Below are positions 9,845 through 21,100 of a stretch of DNA of 64,000 bases, one piece after another. This DNA comes from Nocardioidaceae bacterium SCSIO 66511. Its GTDB lineage: Bacteria > Actinomycetota > Actinomycetes > Propionibacteriales > Nocardioidaceae. The stretch is from assembly GCA_023100825.1 (NCBI GenBank), contig CP095846.1, forward strand, positions 2,170,001 through 2,234,000. The letters run 5' to 3'. A program made the position numbers and the translations under genes. A model generated the notes under the pieces. The model saw only the letters and a list, made by a program, of their open reading frames with translations, had not been told where the DNA came from and did no database searches. Numbering within the stretch: position 1 is the first letter of the stretch; each line of letters begins with the position of its first letter.

Positions 9845-10652
9845 GTCGTTCGGATCCAGGCTGTATGGCGCCATCGAGAAGCGTGGACGCTTGTGCGTCG
9901 GCATCGACCCGCATGCGGCCTTGCTTGCCGACTGGGGTTTGGCCGACGACCCGGCCGGACTCGAGACGTTCGCGCTGACCGCGGTCGAGGCGCTCGCGGG
10001 TGAGGTCGCGGTGCTCAAACCCCAGTCTGCGTTCTTCGAGCGACATGGCGCCGCGGGGATCGCCGTGCTCGAGCGCGTCGTACGCGAGGCGCGCGCGGCG
10101 GGTGCGCTCGTTCTGCTCGACGTCAAGCGAGGCGACATCGGATCGACAGCCGCGGCGTACGCCGATGCGTACCTGCATCCGGACTCGCCGATCTCCTGCG
10201 ATGCGGTGACCGTCAGCCCGTACCTCGGGTTCGGTTCACTCGCGCCGTTCCTCGATGCGGCCGACCGTTACGACCGGGGGGTCTTCGTGCTCGCGCTGAC
10301 CTCCAACCCCGAAGGCCCCGAGGTGCAGCATGCGCGGGTCGAGGGCGGCACAGTGGCGGGGTCTGTGCTTGCTCAGCTCGCAATGCGCAACGGCCGGGCG
10401 GAACCGCTCGGATCGTACGGTGCAGTCGTCGGCGCCACGATCGGTGAGCTGTCGGAGGACGTCGCCATCAACGGCCCGCTGCTGGTGCCGGGGCTCGGCG
10501 CACAGGGCGGTACGCCCGCCGACCTGCGCCGGCTGTTCGGCGAGGTGTACGCGAACGTACTGCCGGCAACGGCTCGCGCCGTGCTCGCCGCAGGCCCGGA
10601 TGTGCACGCGTTGCGCGCGGCCGCCCGGCGTACCGCCGACGATCTCGACTGA
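9837..10652 (+). CDS. pyrF: Orotidine 5'-phosphate decarboxylase (type 2)
   Basis: Last step to UMP. 271 residues, the longer actinobacterial type 2 form. The active-site array LLDVKRGDIGS (Asp95, Lys97, Asp100) is intact, and CVGIDPHAALLADWG at the N-terminus is typical of this subgroup. Last gene of the pyr operon; a 17-bp perfect inverted repeat begins 23 bases after its stop. The genes that follow pyrF in Streptomyces and mycobacteria (mihF, gmk, rpoZ) are not here. Confidence 0.95.
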   Translation: MGESFGSRLYGAIEKRGRLCVGIDPHAALLADWGLADDPAGLETFALTAVEALAGEVAVLKPQSAFFERHGAAGIAVLERVVREARAAGALVLLDVKRGDIGSTAAAYADAYLHPDSPISCDAVTVSPYLGFGSLAPFLDAADRYDRGVFVLALTSNPEGPEVQHARVEGGTVAGSVLAQLAMRNGRAEPLGSYGAVVGATIGELSEDVAINGPLLVPGLGAQGGTPADLRRLFGEVYANVLPATARAVLAAGPDVHALRAAARRTADDLD

Positions 10653-10675
10653 CCGCGGCACCACCCGCCGCTGGC

Positions 10676-10724
10676 CCGCACGTATCAGCCCCAGATTCGC
10701 GCAGATCGGGGCTGATACGTGCGG
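10676..10724. terminator. 17-bp perfect inverted repeat after pyrF
   Basis: Arms 10676-10692 (CCGCACGTATCAGCCCC) and 10708-10724 are perfectly complementary, with a 15-base loop. There is no U-tract, which is normal for actinobacterial hairpin terminators. It directly follows pyrF and most likely ends the pyr transcript. Confidence 0.7.
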
Positions 10725-10765
10725 CTCAGCGGGGTGGGCGGGGTCGAAAACTCGCTCGATCTCAT

Positions 10766-10785
10766 GTATCTTGATGTCGAGATAC
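10766..10785. promoter_or_regulatory. 20-bp imperfect palindrome upstream of aconitase
   Basis: GTATCTTGATGTCGAGATAC pairs at 8 of 10 symmetric positions. The TCTTGAT-like halves resemble operators of MarR-family regulators. TamR in S. coelicolor is a MarR protein reported to act on the aconitase promoter, so a TamR-like site is a reasonable guess, not an identification. It lies 210 bp before the acnA start. Confidence 0.4.
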
Positions 10786-10799
10786 TTCGCTCGCGTGTC

Positions 10800-10856
10800 T
10801 TTGTATCTATCACGCATAGCTACAAACCTATTGGAGCTATGCGTGATAGATACAAA
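10800..10856. repeat. 22-bp perfect inverted repeat, AT-rich
   Basis: Arms 10800-10821 (starting TTTGTATCTATCACGCATAG) and 10835-10856 are perfectly complementary around a 13-base loop. The arms are about 36 percent GC, far below the surrounding DNA. It sits between the pyr terminator and acnA, 139 bp before the acnA start. It could be a second terminator, a cruciform-forming or regulatory site, or the footprint of a lost element. No copy was noticed elsewhere in the window. Confidence 0.7.
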
Positions 10857-10994
10857 ACGCGCCAAGACCCCAGCAAACGACCCCCAGCAAGTTAGCCGAA
10901 CCTGAACTCGCGGCCGATCGGTACGCGCGCGAGGATGGAAGGGCGTGCGGCTCGACCGCCGCGCCCGCGCAGGTATGCGAACAAGGAGAGACGA

Positions 10995-13823
<2,829 letters not shown>

Positions 13824-13892
13824 GGCGGTCGGCTCGAGTACGAATGGCTCCGGGGGACGCAGTCCGAGCGGATCGCCGTCGACTCCGTCCCG

Positions 13893-14651
13893 TCAGGGAT
13901 ACACCTGGACCTCGCCGCCGTCCACGAACAGCTCGCCGCCTGTGATGAAGTTGGACTGATCCGATGCCAGGAAGAGCACGGCGTTGGCGATCTCGGCCGG
14001 ATCGGCGGCGCGCCGCAGGGGTGTGCTGCGCGCCAGCTCGTCGAGGAACGCGTCCGCTTGCTCCGGGTTCTCGGCGAGGCCGCGGAGTCCCGGGGTGTCG
14101 GTGGGGCCGGGCACCATCGTGTTGACGCGCAGGCGGCGGGGCGCGAGCTCGGCGGCCCAGACTCGGCCGAACTGCCTGATGGCCGCCTTGGTGGCGGAGT
14201 AGACACCGAAGCCGGTGGTGCCGCGGTGCGCTGAGCTGGAACCGGTGAGCACGATGCTCCCGCCGTCGTTCAGCAGCGGGAGCGCCTTCTGGACCGTGAA
14301 GACGGTGCCGCGCAGGTTGATCCCGAAGGTGTGGTCGAAGGCCTCGGGCGTGAGCGAGTCGAGGGGCTGGTTCGCTTCGCCACCGCCGGCGTTCGCGAAG
14401 AGGATGTCGAGCCGATTCCCGTCTGTGGCGATCCGGTCGAACAACCTGTCGAGGTCATCCAGGTCGGAGACGTCGTTTCGGATCGCGATCGCCTGGTCGC
14501 CCAGCTCCTGGGCCGCGGCGTCGAGCACCTGCTTTCGGCGTCCGGTGAGGTAGACGCGCGCGCCCTCGGCGATGAAGCGCTCGGCCGTGGCGAGTCCGAT
14601 GCCCGTGCTCGCGCCGGTGACCAGGGCTGTCTTGTCGGTGAGTTGACCCAT
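13893..14651 (-). CDS. SDR-family NAD(P)-dependent oxidoreductase
   Basis: 252 residues from ATG 14651 (MGQLTDKTALVTGASTGIG). It is a classical short-chain dehydrogenase with TGASTGIG for dinucleotide binding, the NAGG motif, catalytic Ser in TGSSSAHRG and Tyr/Lys in VYSATKAA. An Arg after the second beta-strand (LTGRRKQV) favours NADP(H). The C-terminus ends GGEVQVYP. The substrate is unknown. It is divergent from a TetR gene, with a double TetR-type operator between them, so it is likely the target of that repressor and may detoxify the ligand. The longer frame upstream would run through the operator and is rejected. Confidence 0.9.
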   Translation of the reverse strand: MGQLTDKTALVTGASTGIGLATAERFIAEGARVYLTGRRKQVLDAAAQELGDQAIAIRNDVSDLDDLDRLFDRIATDGNRLDILFANAGGGEANQPLDSLTPEAFDHTFGINLRGTVFTVQKALPLLNDGGSIVLTGSSSAHRGTTGFGVYSATKAAIRQFGRVWAAELAPRRLRVNTMVPGPTDTPGLRGLAENPEQADAFLDELARSTPLRRAADPAEIANAVLFLASDQSNFITGGELFVDGGEVQVYP

Positions 14652-14730
14652 GAGTAGTCGTCCTCTGCAGTGAGTGGGTGAACCCGCCCGAGTGGCGGGG
14701 TGGCGACGGTCGCACTGGCGTGCGCAGCAG

Positions 14731-14780
14731 TTATTGACCGCTCGGTCCACCATACGCATAGTGGACCGAACGGTCAATAA
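14731..14780. promoter_or_regulatory. Double TetR-type operator in the SDR/TetR divergent promoter
   Basis: A 20-bp inverted repeat (14731-14750 and 14761-14780, one mismatch, 10-base spacer) carries in each arm a palindrome of the form TTGACCG-NN-CGGTCCA (14733-14748 and, inverted, 14763-14778). The half-site GACCG and the pseudo-repeat CGGTC are the common TetR operator layout. Position between the two divergent genes suggests control of both. Confidence 0.8.
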
Positions 14781-14796
14781 CGCGTACGCTGGGCGG

Positions 14797-15405
14797 ATGG
14801 CAAGGCCACGGCAGTTCGACGAGGACGCGGTGTTGTGTGCAGTCCGCGACCAGTTCTGGGACGCGGGCTACGCGGCGACCTCGCTCCACGACCTCATGCG
14901 AGTCAGCGGCCTGGGCAAGGGCAGTCTCTACGCCGCCTTCGGGGACAAACACGAGCTCTTCCTCCGGGTGCTGCGCCGGTACGTGGGGTCGCTCGACGAC
15001 GCGGTGCGTGGGTCGATCGACTCGGCTCCACGCGCGGTCGATGCGCTGCGATCCTTCGTGATGATGCCGGTGGGCGATCCCACGGGCCGGGTCGCCCGGC
15101 GCGGCTGTCTGCTCGCCAACAGCACCACCGAACTTGCTTCCGCCGATCCCATCGTTGCCGCGGAGGCGCGGCGAGCGTACGAGGGGATCACAGCGGTGCT
15201 GACCGACGGCGTGCGGCGGGCTCAAGTCGAGGGTGACCTGAGCGCCTCCGTCGACCCCGTCAGCGTCGCCCGGGCGCTACTGGCCACGCAGCAAGGCCTG
15301 ACGTTCATGGGCCGCACCGGGATGGACGTCGAGACGCTGGCGGCCACCGCTCATTCGCTAGCAGCCCAACTTCTGCCTCCGCGGCCGACCGTCGGGACAG
15401 CATGA
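14797..15405 (+). CDS. TetR/AcrR-family transcriptional regulator
   Basis: 202 residues from ATG 14797 (MARPRQFDEDAVLCAVRDQFW). The N-terminal TetR helix-turn-helix is clear: YAATSLHDLMRVSGLGKGSLYAAFGDKH at roughly residues 28-55. The C-terminal ligand domain is of the TetR_C_16/YxaF-like sort (VARRGCLLANSTTEL), often found in regulators of reductases. It is divergent from an SDR oxidoreductase; the operator at 14731-14780 lies between. The in-frame extension to 14674 would cross the operator and is not used. Confidence 0.9.
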   Translation: MARPRQFDEDAVLCAVRDQFWDAGYAATSLHDLMRVSGLGKGSLYAAFGDKHELFLRVLRRYVGSLDDAVRGSIDSAPRAVDALRSFVMMPVGDPTGRVARRGCLLANSTTELASADPIVAAEARRAYEGITAVLTDGVRRAQVEGDLSASVDPVSVARALLATQQGLTFMGRTGMDVETLAATAHSLAAQLLPPRPTVGTA

Positions 15406-15521
15406 ACCCACGCCGAGGTGCTTTCGTCAACGCAGCGATACGGCATGTCCCGCGCGGAAGGTAGCCTCGACCAGGGTTTGGTGAGCTCATGAAGAGTTTC
15501 GAGGGGAAGCGTGGTCGAAGC

Positions 15522-15557
15522 ATGTCTCAGTACGTACGCCGCAGCCTGCTCGCTTGA
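15522..15557 (+). other. 11-codon ORF overlapping the start of the TauE gene
   Basis: ATG 15522 begins MSQYVRRSLLA, and its TGA overlaps the TTG start at 15554 by four bases (TTGA). GAGGGGAAG lies about a dozen bases before the ATG, while the TTG has no Shine-Dalgarno of its own. It may couple translation into the exporter gene, or be chance. Confidence 0.3.
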
Positions 15558-16285
15558 TCGAGGGGATCGCGACACTCGACTTCGTCGCCCTAGCCGTCGC
15601 GCTGTTTCTCGGCGCGACGGTTCAGGGCGTCGTCGGACTCGGCGTCGGGCTCGTGCTGGCACCGATCGCCGGGCTGATCGAACCGTCGCTGCTTCCGGGC
15701 GTACCACTGTGGACGGCGCTGGTGATGCCGACGCTCACCCTGTCGCGGGACTGGCCCGACATCGACTGGGCCGGGTTGAGCTGGGCCGTGCCCGCGCGCA
15801 TCGTCGGCACGGTCGGCGGTGTCGCGGTTGTGGCCTTCGCCTCGGATCGGCTGATCGGGGTGGCCGTCGGCGTGATGGCTCTGGTCGCGGTGGCGTTGAG
15901 CCTGCGAACCATCGAGCTGCGGGTTACTAGGAAGAGCCTGATCTCGGCGGGCTTCGTCTCGGGTGGCACCGGGACCGCGACGTCGATCGGTGGACCCCCG
16001 CTGGCCCTGGTCTATCAGCACCGCGATCCCGGTGAGGTCCGCGCGACGCTCGGCGTCTACATGTGGCTCGGCACTGGCTTCTCGATCATCGGGCTCGACG
16101 TTTCCGGAGCCTTGGCCGAGCGGGATGCGCACGTTGCTCTGGTGCTGGTGCCGTTCGTGCTGGTCGGCTTCTTCGCCGCGCTGTTCGTGCGCCGGTACGT
16201 ACCGGCGCGGCAGGTGCGGATCGCGATGCTGGCGGTGTGTGCAACGAGCGCGAGCGTTCTGATCGTACGCAGCCTCATCGGGTGA
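15554..16285 (+). CDS. TauE/SafE-family sulfite exporter-like membrane protein
   Basis: 243 residues with about eight hydrophobic segments and the two-fold repeat of the TauE/SafE (DUF81) family: GATVQGVVGLGVGLVLAPI in the first half and SGGTGTATSIGGPPLALVY in the second. The family exports sulfite, sulfoacetate or related organic anions; the substrate here is unknown. The start is the weak point. TTG 15554 is the only plausible one in frame, it lacks a clear ribosome-binding site, and it overlaps the small ORF at 15522. Genes on both sides are unrelated. Confidence 0.85.
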   Translation: MIEGIATLDFVALAVALFLGATVQGVVGLGVGLVLAPIAGLIEPSLLPGVPLWTALVMPTLTLSRDWPDIDWAGLSWAVPARIVGTVGGVAVVAFASDRLIGVAVGVMALVAVALSLRTIELRVTRKSLISAGFVSGGTGTATSIGGPPLALVYQHRDPGEVRATLGVYMWLGTGFSIIGLDVSGALAERDAHVALVLVPFVLVGFFAALFVRRYVPARQVRIAMLAVCATSASVLIVRSLIG

Positions 16286-16302
16286 CCGATGCACGCTGCA
16301 CA

Positions 16303-16308
16303 TATCAT
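16303..16308 (+). promoter_or_regulatory. Candidate -10 box of a leaderless promoter
   Basis: TATCAT is followed by six bases and then the GTG start at 16315. This TANNNT-N6-start layout is the signature of leaderless transcription in actinobacteria, and no Shine-Dalgarno is visible for this gene. Confidence 0.4.
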
Positions 16309-16314
16309 CGGCTC

Positions 16315-17208
16315 GTGTCCACCCGCGAACCGTCCACTCGTGCGCGCGACGCCGACCGTGACCGCATCGTGGCCAGACTCGACGAGGCGTTCGTCGACGG
16401 GCAGCTGAGCGACGAGGATCGCGATCTTCGTGTCTCGCAGGCGCTGTCCGCCCGCACCCTCGGCGATCTCGATGCGCTCGTGGGAGACCTGCAGTCCGAT
16501 GAGCCGCCGGCGACGACGCCGGCAAGGCCGAGGCGACGCGGAGCAGTGATCGCCGGCGCCGTCCTCGCCGGAGCCGCTCTGCTCGGTGGCATCGGCATCA
16601 TCTCGGCGGCCAGTACCGGCGGCCCGAGTGAGAAGACCTCCGTCTCGAAGCCGGTTGAGGTCCAGTCGAAGGCCGAGCGGGACGAGATCGGCCAGGCGGA
16701 GGAACCGCGGCCCGACTCGACTGCCAGACCGTTCACCCGCAAGTACTTCGACGATTTCGTCGATGCGTACCGCAATCGATTTGGTGGTACGAAGATCTAC
16801 GACGCGACGTTCCACGACGACGGGAGCGTGTCGTTCTCGCGGGAGCTCTCGCGCGACCGGGACGACCTCTTGCAGGACTGGGAGTGGTATCCCGCAACGG
16901 GTTTCGAGAAGTCGTCGTCGACGGCAGCACCGAACGCGGTTGGGTTCGAGCCGTTCGACCTCTCGACGATCAACACCGAGCGGCTCGCGTACCACGTCGT
17001 GCAGAGCCGGAAGTACCTCGGCGTCGATGATCCAGGCAAGCGAACGACCGTCACCGTGCCCGAACCGTACCCAGAGGCGTACATGAAAGACCCCGAGACG
17101 ACGATCACCGTGACGGTGACCAACGACTACGGTGACCGCGGTACGAGATCGGTCTCGCCGGACGGCCGGATGCTCGAGAGTGCACCGTTCGCGGTGGACG
17201 ACGAATGA
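16315..17208 (+). CDS. DUF1707 membrane-anchored protein, first paralogue
   Basis: 297 residues starting at GTG 16315. The DUF1707 domain occupies residues 1-60 (TRARDADRDRIVARLDEAFVDG ... LGDLDALVGDLQ), then a basic patch (ARPRRRG), one transmembrane helix near 75-98, and an outer domain of about 190 residues with no family I recognise. DUF1707 is an actinobacterial cytosolic module of unknown function. It overlaps its paralogue at 17205 by four bases, so the two form an operon and perhaps a complex. The region upstream of this start in the same frame is a shadow of the TauE gene. Confidence 0.85.
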   Translation: MSTREPSTRARDADRDRIVARLDEAFVDGQLSDEDRDLRVSQALSARTLGDLDALVGDLQSDEPPATTPARPRRRGAVIAGAVLAGAALLGGIGIISAASTGGPSEKTSVSKPVEVQSKAERDEIGQAEEPRPDSTARPFTRKYFDDFVDAYRNRFGGTKIYDATFHDDGSVSFSRELSRDRDDLLQDWEWYPATGFEKSSSTAAPNAVGFEPFDLSTINTERLAYHVVQSRKYLGVDDPGKRTTVTVPEPYPEAYMKDPETTITVTVTNDYGDRGTRSVSPDGRMLESAPFAVDDE

Positions 17209-18047
17209 GCGAGTTCACAGGTGGCGGCGGCTCGACCCGCGCCAGGGATGCCGACCGCGACGTCGCGATCGCGCTCGTCGATGCCGCGTTCGGCGACGGT
17301 CAGCTCAACCGGACCGAGCGCGAGGAACGCAGTGAGCAGATCGTTGCGGCGACGACGCTAGGGGAGCTGCGCGCGCTCACCGCCGACCTGCAGACGCCGG
17401 TCGTCGTCCCTCCGGCACCCCGACGGCGACGTCGGTTCGTGCCGATCGCGGTGGCCGCGGCCGTCGCGGCCGCGATCGCCATCGGCGTCGTCGTGGGCAC
17501 CGGCGATGACGACCAGGAGCCGGCCGCAAAGGCCGAGCCGACCGTTGCGGCCGAGTCCGCGAACGCGGCGGAACCAACCTCGGATCCGCCCGAGAAGAAG
17601 CCGAAGCCTGCGACGTACTCCTTCACCGTGCGCGGAGTGAAGAACTTCATCAAGCTGTATCGCAAGGAGTTCGGTACGACCGAAGCGACGGCATTCGGCT
17701 TCAAGGCCGGCAAGGTGAACGTCGCGCGCCGCGGTGATACGGGCGAGATCGAGCACTGGATGTACGTCGACGACGGCTTCGTCGACGACGGGTTGTACTC
17801 GGATCGCGACTTCGAGCCCGGAAAGGTCGACCTCGACGACCTGAACGTCGAGGCGGCGTTTCGTCACCTGGGGCAGGTGAAGCGGCGCGTCGGTATCGAC
17901 AAACCCGAACATCTCGGCATCACCGTCGTCGTTGCCAGCGGCAGGAAGGGCGCATGGCTGGTCGCGGGTAGCGATGCGAACTGTGAGGCCGACCGGATGA
18001 GCCTCGGCGGCGAGGTGCAGGAGCGCGGCACGCCCTGCAGTAGTTAA
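17205..18047 (+). CDS. DUF1707 membrane-anchored protein, second paralogue
   Basis: 280 residues from ATG 17205, which overlaps the preceding stop (ATGA). Same architecture as its neighbour: DUF1707 at residues 9-65 (TRARDADRDVAIALVDAAFGDGQLN), then RRRR, a transmembrane segment near 76-97, an Ala/Glu/Pro-rich linker, then an outer domain ending with two Cys that may pair. The two outer domains share a helix such as FVDAYRNRFG versus FIKLYRKEFG, so they arose by duplication but have diverged strongly. Function unknown. Confidence 0.85.
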   Translation: MSEFTGGGGSTRARDADRDVAIALVDAAFGDGQLNRTEREERSEQIVAATTLGELRALTADLQTPVVVPPAPRRRRRFVPIAVAAAVAAAIAIGVVVGTGDDDQEPAAKAEPTVAAESANAAEPTSDPPEKKPKPATYSFTVRGVKNFIKLYRKEFGTTEATAFGFKAGKVNVARRGDTGEIEHWMYVDDGFVDDGLYSDRDFEPGKVDLDDLNVEAAFRHLGQVKRRVGIDKPEHLGITVVVASGRKGAWLVAGSDANCEADRMSLGGEVQERGTPCSS

Positions 18048-18186
18048 AACTGAACGCCTTTTCGTGCTGAGAGATGTCGCACGCCGTGCCGCGACGGGCC
18101 GTGCCCCGCGGGTAGAGTCGCCGCAATTCCAACTTGCGTGACACAGAGTGATTGCGTGCGTACGTACAGACATCGATCGGGGCTGA

Positions 18187-21100
18187 ATGGACAACCTGGC
18201 GACGCTTCGGGGCGTCGGGACACCTGTGAGACGACTTCGTGAGCTGTGGTCCGGTCGCCGCCGCCAGGACCCGCCGACCCAGCGCCCACCAGCAGAGGAC
18301 CCACCGGCCGGAGCCGCACCGACAGAGACTGCGCCGGCCGACGAGGCGTCGACACCCGACGTGCCGGTCGAGCCAACCGTCAGCATCATCGTCCCGGTCT
18401 ACAACGTCGAGGCCTACCTACACGACTGTCTCGACAGCGTCCTCCGCCAGGACTACCCCGACTTCGAGGTCGTCGTCGTCGACGACGGTTCACCCGACGG
18501 TTCGGCGGCCATCGCGGCCGAGTACGTCGACCGTGACTCGCGCGTCCGGCTCGTGCGTCGGGAGAACGGCGGGCTCGGCGCCGCCCGCAACACCGGTGTA
18601 CGCGAGGCGAACGGGCGCTATCTGACCTTCCTCGACTCCGACGACGAGCTCCCGCCCGGTGCGATCGGGCGTCTCGTCGCGTCAGCGCAGTCCAGCGGCT
18701 CCGACATCGTCGTCGGATCGTTGCGCAGGTTCAACAGCCTGGAGCGCTGGAAGCCGGCCTGGGTCGATGCCTTGCATGCAACGGAGCGCAGCGGCATCTC
18801 CATCGACGAGCATCCGGCGTTGGTTCGCAACAACTACACCGTCGCGAAGCTGTACCGCCGCGACTTCTGGGACGAGTCCGGCCTGTGGTTCCGCGAGGGT
18901 GTGGCGTACGAGGACCAGCCGATCGTCACCCAGCTGTACGTACGCGCCCATTCCATCGACGTGGTCAAGGAGTCGGTCTACCGTTACCGCTCGCGTGACG
19001 ACCGGAGCTCGATCAGCCAGCAGACGTCGACGATCGCCGATCTGCGCGACCGGATCGAAGCGTGGCGGATCAGCCAGCGCGAGTTCTCGCAGACCGCCTC
19101 GCCGACCGTCTATCTGGCCTGGCTGCAGACGTTGTTCGACGCGCATTTCCACTGGTACCTACGCAGCCCGTCGATCGCCGACGACATGTACTGGGCAGAG
19201 CTGCAGGAGGCGATTGCCGAGCTGACCGACGGCGCGCCGCACGAGGTTTGGGCGGCCGTGGCGCCCGACCGCAGGGTCGTCATCGAGCTGGCACGACAGA
19301 ACCGGCGCGATGACGTTGCCGAGTTCTTCCAGCGCGACGGTGCGCGGCCGAACGCCCACGCCGCCGACCCGCATGCCGACGGCGTGCGCTGCCGGTTGCC
19401 GTTCGCAGACGATCCCAGGCTCGCCGACTGGCTCTTCGAGGTGGCAGCGGCCGATGTGACGCCGGTGCACGAGATTCACGCGTTCCACTGGGTCGACGGC
19501 CTGAAGGCGCGGGTTCGGGGTTGGAGCTACGTACGACAGGTCGATCTCGCCGAGCACAGCATCGACACCGACCTCGTACTCCGCCATGACGGCACCGGGG
19601 AGGAACAGGTCTTCGCGACGACCCGGGACGATCATCCGGCCTATCCGGCTCCGGTCGAGCACGACCGCATCGACTATGCAGCCGGGGCGTTCGACTGCAC
19701 GATCGACCTCTCCGAGGCGGCGCAGACCTGCCTTCGGGTCGGTGGGGAATGGCAGGCGAGCCTTCGTACGACCACCGGCGAGCTCACGATCGAGATGCCG
19801 GTTCGTCGGCTGATCCGCAGCAGCTCCGCGGGCATCATCCCCGCCGGGATCGACGAGTTCGGCAATCGGATCGTCGTGGACTGGCGCATGGGCACCCAGC
19901 TCTCGTTCGTCGTCGACCCGTACCGTCTCGAGGCCGTCGACGTCACGCTGTCCGACTCTGTTCTCGTCGGTACGCTGCGGGGCCCAGAGATCGGCGGCCT
20001 CGCCGGCGTCGAGCTCGAGGACGACGCCGGCCAACGCGTCGCCTCCGGCAGCCTCGGCGAAGCCGGGCCAGAGGAGCGTTCGTTCGAGATCGCAATCCCC
20101 GGCGTCGACGTCTCCGAGCTGGACTCGGGCGACCACGTCTCTTGGCGTCTCCGCGCAGAGATGGGTTCCGGCCAGCACCTTCCCGTCCTCTACCGCGCCG
20201 ACCGCCAGCTGAAGCTGCAACGTGTCGCCGACGGAGTCCGCGCCGTCGAGCAGACCCGCAACGGACTGCTCGCCGTACGCGCCAGCAGGGTGGTGGCGTT
20301 CGCCGATGCGGCGGAGGTCGGCACCGACGACGTACTTCGAGTCAGCGGTCGCCTCTACGGTGCGACGGACGAGCAGATCTCGATGCGGTTGCGGCTGCTC
20401 GGCCGCAAGACTCGCGTCGAAAGCGCGTCGATCGCGCACGCCGACGGCTCGTTCTCGGTGGAGCTGCCGCTCGAGTACGACGCCTGGCGGTTCGGGCCGC
20501 GGGCACTTCCGATGGGTGCGCATGACGCCGCCTGCGAGCTGGTGGCCGCCGACGGCACAGTCTCGGTGGTGCCGTTGCTGCTCTCTCAGGAGATCGGCAG
20601 CCAGGTCCCGATCCCGCTCGCGACCGACCGCCTCGAAGGCCGGATCATCCGCGGGCCGAAGAACCGACTGCGGATCCACCTCGCGCGCCCGATCGGCGAT
20701 GCGCGCGGGCGTTACCGGCAGCACCGCCTGCGGCACGCTCTGCCGAGCGGCGGTCTTCGCAAGACGTTGCTGGTCCGTTCGTACTTCGGCGAGACCGCTA
20801 CGTGCAACGGCGTTGGTGTTCTCCGCGAGCTGCGTCACCGCGGTAGCGATCTCGATGTCGCGTGGGCGGTCCGCGATCACTCCGTTCCCGTACCCGACGG
20901 AGCGCGGCCGGTCGTCGTCAACAGCCGCGAGTGGTACGAGCTGTTGGGGTCGGCGAAGTACTACCTCGACAACATGTTCCAACCCACGTTCCATGAGAAG
21001 CCCGCCGGCCAGGTGCTGATCCAGACGTTCCACGGCTACCCGTTCAAGACGATGGGGCATTCCCATTGGCAGAGCAACGGACTGTCTGCGGCGCAGATCG

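Noticed and set aside
10866-10896. CAGCAAAC / CCCAGCAAGTT words similar to the 48-bp repeat at 36083
   Set aside because: Shared stretch is only about 12 bases in a GC-biased background and lacks the flanking stem; likely chance.
14797-15405. AcnR, the TetR repressor that follows aconitase in corynebacteria and relatives
   Set aside because: The gene is divergent from an SDR gene with its own double operator, and a convergent gene separates it from acnA.
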